64,000 bases of DNA from Saccharothrix luteola (GTDB lineage: Bacteria; Actinomycetota; Actinomycetes; Mycobacteriales; Pseudonocardiaceae): the NCBI RefSeq assembly GCF_020859565.1, contig NZ_JAJHUO010000024.1:62001-126000 (forward strand). The letters are read 5' to 3'. Below are positions 59,118 through 64,000 of this stretch, piece by piece; positions within the stretch are counted from its first letter, which is position 1; each line of letters begins with the position of its first letter. The notes beneath the pieces are model-generated. The model was not told the origin of the DNA, ran no database searches, and saw only the letters and a program-made list of their open reading frames with translations. The position numbers and the translations under genes are program-made.

Positions 59118-61364
59118 TCACGAAGGGGTACGGCAGTGGCCGGGGAACGGGTCGTCCCAGCCCGGCGGCAACCACGGTGGCCTCGGCCGACACGGTTCAC
59201 CGCGGGTGGGCGGCGGCGTGGTCGTGGTCGTCGTCGGAGGGGTGGTCGGCTCGGTGGTGGTCGTGGTCGACGCGGGCGGTTGGGTGGTCGGTGTCGACGG
59301 GACGGTCGTCGTCGGGTTCGTGGTCGTCGGCGTGGTCGACCTGGTGGTGGTGGTCGTCGTCGTGGGCGGCGTCGTGCGGGTGGTGGTCGGTGCGGTCGTC
59401 TTCGTCGGCGTGCCGGCCGGTGGCCCCGGCTCGTGCGGTTCGCCCGGTCGCAGGGAGATCGGCACCTCGACCTGCTCGGCGGCCGTGCCGAGGGTCGCCG
59501 AGACCCGCACCACGCCGTCGCGGTGCGGCGACCCGATCGCCCAGACGGCCAGCCGGAACGACGCGCCGCGCGCCAGCGGCACCTCGCACACCACCCGGTT
59601 GCGGGACCGCTCGCAGCCGGGCCACAGCGCGACCAGCGTGATGTGCCCGTCGGACTCCACGACCAGGCGCAGGTCGCCCGCCCGGCCGCCGGTGTTGGTC
59701 GCCTTGACGTCCAGCCTCGGGTCCCAGAACCCGTGCTGCCACTTGTGGACCAGCAGTTCCAGGTCGTCGTGCACCGGGCGCACCTCGACGTCGACCGCGA
59801 TCGCCACGCTCACCGACGTGCCCGCGGTGACCGTGCCGGTGATCCGGCCGGTCGCCGCCTCCGGGTCGGCCAGCACCCGGAACACGAACGTCGCCGAGCC
59901 GCCGGGCGCGATGCCCTGCGTGGTGCTGCACGTCACCGCGCCCGTGCCCGCCGGGCAGGCCACGGTCTGGTCGGCCGCGCCGTCGAGCCGGACGAGGCCC
60001 CCGCCCGCGAACGACGCGGCGGGGCCTGTGGACCGGACGCCGGGCGGCAGGACGACCGCGGCGCTGGCCGGCTCCGACGCCGACTCACCGGAGTTGCGCA
60101 CGGTGATCGGCAGGTCGACCGGCTCCTCACCGGGCGTCAGCACGAACCCGCTCGGCACCACCGGCACCAGGTTCGGCGGCGTCGGCCGGGGTTCCGGCTC
60201 GGGTTCGGGTTCGGTGGGCGGTGTGGTGGTGGGCGGTGGCGTCGTGGGCGGCGTGGTCGGGGCGGGCGCGGGTGGTGGTTCGGTCGTCGGTGAGGGCTCC
60301 GGCGACGGCACGGCGGCGGGCGGCGGCGGAGGGGGCGGTGTCGGCTGGGCCGGTTCGGTCGGCTGCGTGGTGACCACCGGCGCGGCCTGCGCCGCGGGCA
60401 CCTCCTGCTCGCCGCCGGAGGCCAGGCCGATCGCCACCGCGACCACCAGGGCGGCGGCCGAGACGCCGGCGACGAGGAACTGGCGCGGCGCGGACGCGAC
60501 CGCTCCGGCCGCACCGCCCGTGCCCGCGGCGGCGGCGACCGTGACCGCCTTGGCGGTGCCCGCGCCGGCCGCGGCGAGGTAGCCGGACGCGCCGAGGCCG
60601 AGCACCAGCGGCGCGATGATCCCGCGCAGCGCGCCGTTGACGTCGGCCAGCTCGGCGGCCAGCGCCCGGCAGGAGCCCGTGCACTCGTCCAGGTGAGCCT
60701 CGACCTGGGTGGTCTCCCGCTTGGACAGGCCACCGCGCGTCCACGCGCCGAGCCGCTCCACGGTGGCCCGGCAGCGCTCGGTCTCCGTCTCGGCCAGGTG
60801 GACCTGCAAGTAGGCCTGCTTGAGGCCCTCGCGGGCCCGGTAGGCCAGCGCGGACACGCCGTTGGCGGTCAGGCCGAGCAGCGGCGCGACCTCGGCGGGC
60901 GACTGGCCCTCGATCTCGGTGTGCCACAGCACGGTCTGCCAGCGCTCGGGCAGCCGGGCGAACGCCCTGGCGGCCATCGACCGCTCCAGCCCGGCCACGG
61001 CGGTGTCCTTGAACGGCACGCTGGTCGCCTCGGGCGCGACCTCGGCCACGTCGTCCGCCAGTTCGAGCTTGCGGTCCCGGCGCGTCTTGTCGTAGGCGGT
61101 GTGGCGCAGCGCGGTGAGCAGGTAGGCGCGGAACGCCGAGTCGGGCCCGCGGCCCGCCCGCAGCGTGTCGAGGACCTTCGCGAAGGCGTCGGAGACCAGG
61201 TCGTCGGACTCGGCGGAGGACCTGGCGAGCTGGCGGGCGAGGTTGTAGGCGGCGGACACGTGGCGTTCGTAGAGCTGCCCGTAGGCCTCGATGTCCCCGG
61301 CGCGCACGGAGTCGATCAGCTCCGCATCGCTAGGTCCCTGGACTTCGGCAGGAACGGTCGCCAC
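59118..61364 (-). CDS. ECF sigma factor fused to zinc-finger anti-sigma-like, TM and extracellular domains
   Basis: 748 residues from GTG 61364, which has gaggaggg 8 nt upstream. Residues 10-170 are an ECF sigma factor: region 2 (EAYGQLYERHVSAAYNLARQL, DLVSDAFAKVLDTL) and region 4 (ARLPERWQTVLWHTEIEGQSPAEVAPLLGLT). A zf-HC2-like HxxxCxxxC segment follows (VEAHLDECTGSCRALAAEL). There is a membrane segment at about residues 296-316 (QFLVAGVSAAALVVAVAIGL). The outside part is Pro/Thr-rich, then two Ig/CARDB-like beta domains, then a Thr/Pro-rich tail ending GWDDPFPGHCRTPS. Sigma, anti-sigma-like and sensor parts are thus in one chain; release or conformational control by an extracellular cue is inferred. 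It is divergent from a GGDEF-like gene. Confidence 0.88.
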   Translation of the reverse strand: MATVPAEVQGPSDAELIDSVRAGDIEAYGQLYERHVSAAYNLARQLARSSAESDDLVSDAFAKVLDTLRAGRGPDSAFRAYLLTALRHTAYDKTRRDRKLELADDVAEVAPEATSVPFKDTAVAGLERSMAARAFARLPERWQTVLWHTEIEGQSPAEVAPLLGLTANGVSALAYRAREGLKQAYLQVHLAETETERCRATVERLGAWTRGGLSKRETTQVEAHLDECTGSCRALAAELADVNGALRGIIAPLVLGLGASGYLAAAGAGTAKAVTVAAAAGTGGAAGAVASAPRQFLVAGVSAAALVVAVAIGLASGGEQEVPAAQAAPVVTTQPTEPAQPTPPPPPPPAAVPSPEPSPTTEPPPAPAPTTPPTTPPPTTTPPTEPEPEPEPRPTPPNLVPVVPSGFVLTPGEEPVDLPITVRNSGESASEPASAAVVLPPGVRSTGPAASFAGGGLVRLDGAADQTVACPAGTGAVTCSTTQGIAPGGSATFVFRVLADPEAATGRITGTVTAGTSVSVAIAVDVEVRPVHDDLELLVHKWQHGFWDPRLDVKATNTGGRAGDLRLVVESDGHITLVALWPGCERSRNRVVCEVPLARGASFRLAVWAIGSPHRDGVVRVSATLGTAAEQVEVPISLRPGEPHEPGPPAGTPTKTTAPTTTRTTPPTTTTTTTRSTTPTTTNPTTTVPSTPTTQPPASTTTTTEPTTPPTTTTTTPPPTRGEPCRPRPPWLPPGWDDPFPGHCRTPS

Positions 61365-61511
61365 GTGTTCTTCCCTCCTCGCGCGGCGCCAGTGTGACGT
61401 ACGGAGTCGCACACCGTCACCCAGAACCCCCCGACTGGGTGGACTTAATGCCGTCATGGCTGAGTCGCGGCGACGTCTCGTAGGTGAAACCGACGTCGAG
61501 GAGGCATCCGG

Positions 61512-62318
61512 GTGGGTGTTCGGGAAGCGGTCACACGGCGCTCTGGCGCTGAAGGGTCGCGGGCACTGAGGTCGAGGTGGCGCACCGCCGCCATGGCCGC
61601 GGGCTGGGCGTTCCCGGCGGACTGGCCGTTGGCAGAGGTGGACGAGGTGTGCCGGGCCGTGCTGGGCGAGGGGGACGCGGCCGCGGAGCTGCACCGGCTG
61701 GGCGCCGCGCGCGCCGAGGCGGGCGCCGGGCTGGCGGAGACGCTGCTCGACCTGGCCGCGCTGCACGCGGTGCTGGCGGAGCCGCCGGGCTCGACGGGCA
61801 TCGTGTCGCCCAGCGTGGACGCGATCCCGCCGCGGATGCTGCGGTCCACCGCGCTGGGCTGGGGTGACGTGATGAGCAGGCGTGCGGCGGCCTGCGCCGC
61901 GGACAACCCGCTGACCGGCCTGGCCACGCCCGCGTACCTGCGCACGAGGCTGCGCGAGGTGTACGCGGAGGCGCGCGCCGTCGGCCGCCAGGACCACGTG
62001 CTGGTGTTCGTGTCGATCGACCTGACCCGCACGTCCGGGTGGTCGCGCGTGGTGGCGATGACCTTGCTGGCCGACGCGCTGAAGGAGGTGTTCGACGGTG
62101 GCGAGACGGTGGCCTCGCTCGGGTCCTCGGTGGCGTGCGTGCTGCTCCGCCGCGACCGCCACCTGCCTCGGGCCGTGGTCAACCTGCGGGTGCTCGCCGC
62201 GGACCGGCTGGCCGTCGACCCCCACGTCGCGCCGACCGGCCCGGTCGAGGTCCGGGTGGAGGAACTGCCCCCGACCTGTGAGGACGCGTTGGCGTTGATC
62301 GCCGGTCCCGGCCGCTGA
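61512..62318 (+). CDS. Degenerate GGDEF-like protein
   Basis: 268 residues from GTG 61512, with gaggagg 7 nt upstream. The C-terminal half starts DNPLTGLATPAYLRTRLREVYAEA, the canonical opening of a diguanylate cyclase domain. VFVSIDLTRTSGWSRVV replaces the metal-binding strand, and VASLGSSVACVLLRRD stands where (S/G)GDEF would be. The catalytic motif is absent, so c-di-GMP synthesis is not expected; a protein- or nucleotide-binding role is possible. The N-terminal half is helical. It faces away from the membrane-tethered sigma factor gene and may work with it. Confidence 0.7.
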   Translation: MGVREAVTRRSGAEGSRALRSRWRTAAMAAGWAFPADWPLAEVDEVCRAVLGEGDAAAELHRLGAARAEAGAGLAETLLDLAALHAVLAEPPGSTGIVSPSVDAIPPRMLRSTALGWGDVMSRRAAACAADNPLTGLATPAYLRTRLREVYAEARAVGRQDHVLVFVSIDLTRTSGWSRVVAMTLLADALKEVFDGGETVASLGSSVACVLLRRDRHLPRAVVNLRVLAADRLAVDPHVAPTGPVEVRVEELPPTCEDALALIAGPGR

Positions 62319-62368
62319 GGACCCGGGCGCCGAACCCCTGTCCGGCGTCCGACAACTGAAGACCCCCT

Positions 62369-62439
62369 CCCCCCGAAGGAGCCCGGCGCACTGGTTTCCC
62401 GGTGCGCCGGGCTCCTGCTTTCAGGCCCCTTCGGGGGGA
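62369..62439. terminator. Nested bidirectional hairpin terminator
   Basis: aggagcccggcgcac (62377-62391) and gtgcgccgggctcct (62402-62416) form a perfect 15-bp stem. An outer pair, cccccgaag before it and cttcggggg after it (to about 62437), can extend the structure. It lies between the convergent GGDEF-like and lectin genes. Confidence 0.85.
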
Positions 62440-62476
62440 CGCGCCAGTCCGATTCGGGTGACGGGTCCGCCTGTGG

Positions 62477-62959
62477 CTATTTCTCGATGAGGTGCCACTG
62501 CTGGTCGACCCGGTCGTACTCGCACCTCGTGAGGATCAGCGCGTTGTAGGTGCCGTTGTGCGTGGCGCAAAGGTTGGTGCCCCTCAGCTTGAACTGCCAG
62601 ACGCGCCAATTGTCACGGTCCTGGAGATCCCACTCCTGATTGGGGAACGCGCCGCACTCCCGGCCTGCCAACGTGCCCTCGATCGAGGTCACGCACCATC
62701 CGTACTGCTTGTTCCTGACGGTGCCGTCACCGGGCCAGTACCACTGCTGGTTGTCCCCGCCGTGGCGCGGGTGGGCGATGACCGGGTAGTCGGGGTCCCA
62801 GGCCCAGTTGGTCTGGTCCCACACGTCGTTGGTCACGGTATCGCTCTGGATCTCGTAGAACGTCTGCTGCGTGTCGGGCTGGGCGGCGTTGGCGAGCGGT
62901 GCGACGAGCAACGCCGAGACGGTGGCGACAAAGGTGACGAGGAGCCGTGCGAACTTCAT
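62477..62959 (-). CDS. Secreted single-domain ricin-type (RICIN/beta-trefoil) lectin-like protein
   Basis: 160 residues with a Sec signal peptide (MKFARLLVTFVATVSALLVAPLANAA, cut near residue 26). The mature part is a beta-trefoil with three QxW-type repeats: GGDNQQWYWPGDG, FPNQEWDLQD and YDRVDQQWHLIEK. Conserved Cys pairs are present (YGWCVTS ... RECGAF; NLCATH ... LTRCEYD). Proteins of this type bind galactose-like sugars or other carbohydrates. No catalytic domain is attached. The ATG has ggaagg upstream. It may bind plant, fungal or bacterial surface sugars. Confidence 0.85.
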   Translation of the reverse strand: MKFARLLVTFVATVSALLVAPLANAAQPDTQQTFYEIQSDTVTNDVWDQTNWAWDPDYPVIAHPRHGGDNQQWYWPGDGTVRNKQYGWCVTSIEGTLAGRECGAFPNQEWDLQDRDNWRVWQFKLRGTNLCATHNGTYNALILTRCEYDRVDQQWHLIEK

Positions 62960-63150
62960 TCACTTTCCTTCCGGTGTCGGGATTCGTGCACGGTCCAGTA
63001 AAGGTCTCGGAGGGGATTCCCGAGCGGCGGGAACAACCATCGTGGCGGTAAACGACCCGTCAGGTAGGGGTGCGCGTCGCGCCGGTCACGGACGCGGGAA
63101 GTGGCGACACCCCACAGTGCGAGGCGCGGTCGGTCGAGGGGATGACCCGC

Positions 63151-63205
63151 TTGACAACCTCAGGGCGTTCCTGAACGGTGTGTCAGTGTCTTAGTCGAGT
63201 GACAC
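63151..63205 (+). promoter_or_regulatory. Promoter and candidate GntR operator
   Basis: A perfect -35 ttgaca (63151-63156) and -10 aacggt (63174-63179) with 17-bp spacing precede the GntR gene. The inverted repeat gtgtca (63180-63185) and tgacac (63200-63205) overlaps the predicted start site. This fits repression of the operon by its own YtrA-type regulator. The rest of the 262-bp gap after the lectin gene holds nothing recognised. Confidence 0.6.
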
Positions 63206-63221
63206 AATCTGGAGGCGCTGG

Positions 63222-63665
63222 GTGGAGTTCCGCATCGACCGGTCCAGCGGCCTCCCCGCGTACCTCCAGCTCGTGCGCCAGGTCCGGGAAGCGCTGCGCC
63301 TGGGCTGGCTGGGGCCGGGGGACCGGCTGCCGACCGTCCGCGACGTCGTCGCGAGGAGTGGTGTGAACGCGAACACGGTGCTCAAGGCCTATCGCGAACT
63401 GGAACTGTCCGGCCTGGTCGAGGCACGCCAGGGCTCGGGCACGTTCGTCAAAGCCGGTCTCGGCTCGACCGACCCGCGGGTGATGGACGCGCTGAGAGCG
63501 CGGCTCGCCGTGTGGGTCCGCGAGGCGCGTGCGGCGGGGTTGGACGTGGAGGACATCGACGCGCTGGTGCGTTCCGTCCTCACCGCCGACGGAGGAGGCA
63601 ACCGGACGGCCGCAGACGAGGGCGGCGACCAGGCAACGGCAGGGGATGGGGTGGCGGTCCTGTGA
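63222..63665 (+). CDS. GntR-family regulator, YtrA subfamily
   Basis: The 147-residue product starts at GTG 63222 behind ggagg. The winged helix has FRIDRSSGLPAYLQLVRQVREAL, GDRLPTVRDVVARSGVNANTVLKAYRELELSGLVEARQGSGTFV, described here by residues 3-75. The short C-terminal helical stretch, with no large effector domain, defines the YtrA subgroup, which represses adjacent ABC transporter genes. It overlaps the ABC ATPase gene by 4 nt, in agreement. The inducer is often a cell-wall-active agent in relatives. Confidence 0.92.
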   Translation: MEFRIDRSSGLPAYLQLVRQVREALRLGWLGPGDRLPTVRDVVARSGVNANTVLKAYRELELSGLVEARQGSGTFVKAGLGSTDPRVMDALRARLAVWVREARAAGLDVEDIDALVRSVLTADGGGNRTAADEGGDQATAGDGVAVL

Positions 63666-64000
63666 GCATCGCGGTGGAGCCCGCCGACGGGGGCGCGGTC
63701 GCGGTCCGGGCGCGGGCGCTGGGCAAGCGCTACCGTGCGAAGTGGGCGTTGCGCGAGTGCACGTTCGAGCTGCCCGCGGGCCGCGTGGCGGCCCTGGTCG
63801 GCGCGAACGGCGCCGGCAAGACGACGTTGATGACCGTCCTGGCCGGACTCCTCGACGCCGACGAGGGGTCGGCGGGCGCGGCGGGCCGGGTGGCGTTCGT
63901 GTCGCAGGAGAAGCCGGTCTACCGGAACTTCTCGGCGGCGGACATGGTGCGCCTCGGCGCGCGGCTCAACGTCGTCTGGGACGAGGCGCGCGCCCGTCGC
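63662..64000 (+). CDS. ABC transporter ATP-binding protein (partial, runs off window)
   Basis: The first 113 codons only; the 3' part is beyond base 64000. It starts at GTG 63662, overlapping the GntR stop. The Walker A motif is ALVGANGAGKTTLMTVLAGLL. A Q-loop follows (VAFVSQEKPVY). VRARALGKRYRAKWALRECTFELPAG is the A-loop and strand lead-in. The pairing with a YtrA-type regulator indicates a YtrB-like ATPase for an exporter of antibiotics or peptides. Confidence 0.9.
   Translation, partial: MSIAVEPADGGAVAVRARALGKRYRAKWALRECTFELPAGRVAALVGANGAGKTTLMTVLAGLLDADEGSAGAAGRVAFVSQEKPVYRNFSAADMVRLGARLNVVWDEARARR

Noticed and set aside
61512..62318. Active diguanylate cyclase
   Set aside because: The GGDEF motif and metal-binding positions are replaced, so catalytic activity is not supported.
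1..64000. tRNA or rRNA genes, intact insertion sequences, phage or plasmid genes
   Set aside because: None was recognised; the only possible mobile trace is the weak TnpB-like remnant near 9.7 kb.

Overview
The window is high-GC actinobacterial chromosome with dense genes, frequent GTG starts, 1-4 nt gene overlaps and many leaderless starts. The gene content fits a filamentous member of the Pseudonocardiales (a Saccharothrix/Lentzea/Actinosynnema-like organism). That placement rests on gene content and conserved gene order, not on a marker-gene comparison. Two blocks recall Mycobacterium tuberculosis order as I remember it. One is upp, pmmB, purine nucleoside phosphorylase, two M20 amidohydrolases, an AIG2-like protein, lpdA and glpD. 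The other is accD5-accE5-maf next to birA and a PH-domain gene, with accA3 nearby.

Layout. 1-5.4 kb: the start of a Gfo/Idh/MocA oxidoreductase behind a 1709-residue protein that joins a trypsin-like protease, a decayed metallophosphoesterase, a NACHT NTPase, pentapeptide repeats and WD40 repeats. 5.4-13.6 kb: upp, a SDR-like protein, a GH18 chitinase behind two DasR-type operators, a TetR regulator, an RHH/Doc toxin-antitoxin pair separated by a stretch carrying a perfect SOS box, and a MerR regulator with two aldo/keto reductases. 14-19.7 kb: pmmB-punA, an MFS transporter and a membrane Ser/Thr kinase. 19.8-25 kb: mutA-mutB-meaB. 25.6-34.3 kb: two amidohydrolases, glpD divergent from glpF-glpK, lpdA and an AIG2-like protein.

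34.3-39.1 kb: a DUF559 nuclease-like gene flanked by inverted 22-bp repeat arrays, then a type VII secretion satellite (EspG-like, PPE-like with an RGG repeat, a helical partner, a DUF3558 lipoprotein). 39.2-50.1 kb: acyl-CoA carboxylase genes accA, accD and accE, with birA, maf, an SDF transporter and HMG-CoA lyase. 50.1-55.2 kb: a GNAT, CbiZ, then a YbaB-like/WXG100/TNT-toxin/immunity operon. 55.2-64 kb: a two-component system, hisN, two GtrA proteins, a membrane-tethered ECF sigma factor, a degenerate GGDEF-like protein, a secreted ricin-type lectin and a YtrA-type GntR/ABC operon cut by the window end.

How the genes fit together. BirA biotinylates AccA. AccA, AccD and AccE would carboxylate propionyl-CoA (or acetyl-CoA). 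MutA, MutB and MeaB convert methylmalonyl-CoA to succinyl-CoA with adenosylcobalamin, which CbiZ can help salvage. HMG-CoA lyase adds leucine catabolism. GlpF, GlpK and GlpD form a glycerol pathway.

The least conventional features are four intergenic arrays of a 22-bp-periodic, palindrome-forming repeat; the protease/pseudo-phosphoesterase/NACHT/WD40 protein; the SOS-box/Doc locus; and the RGG-bearing PPE-like protein.
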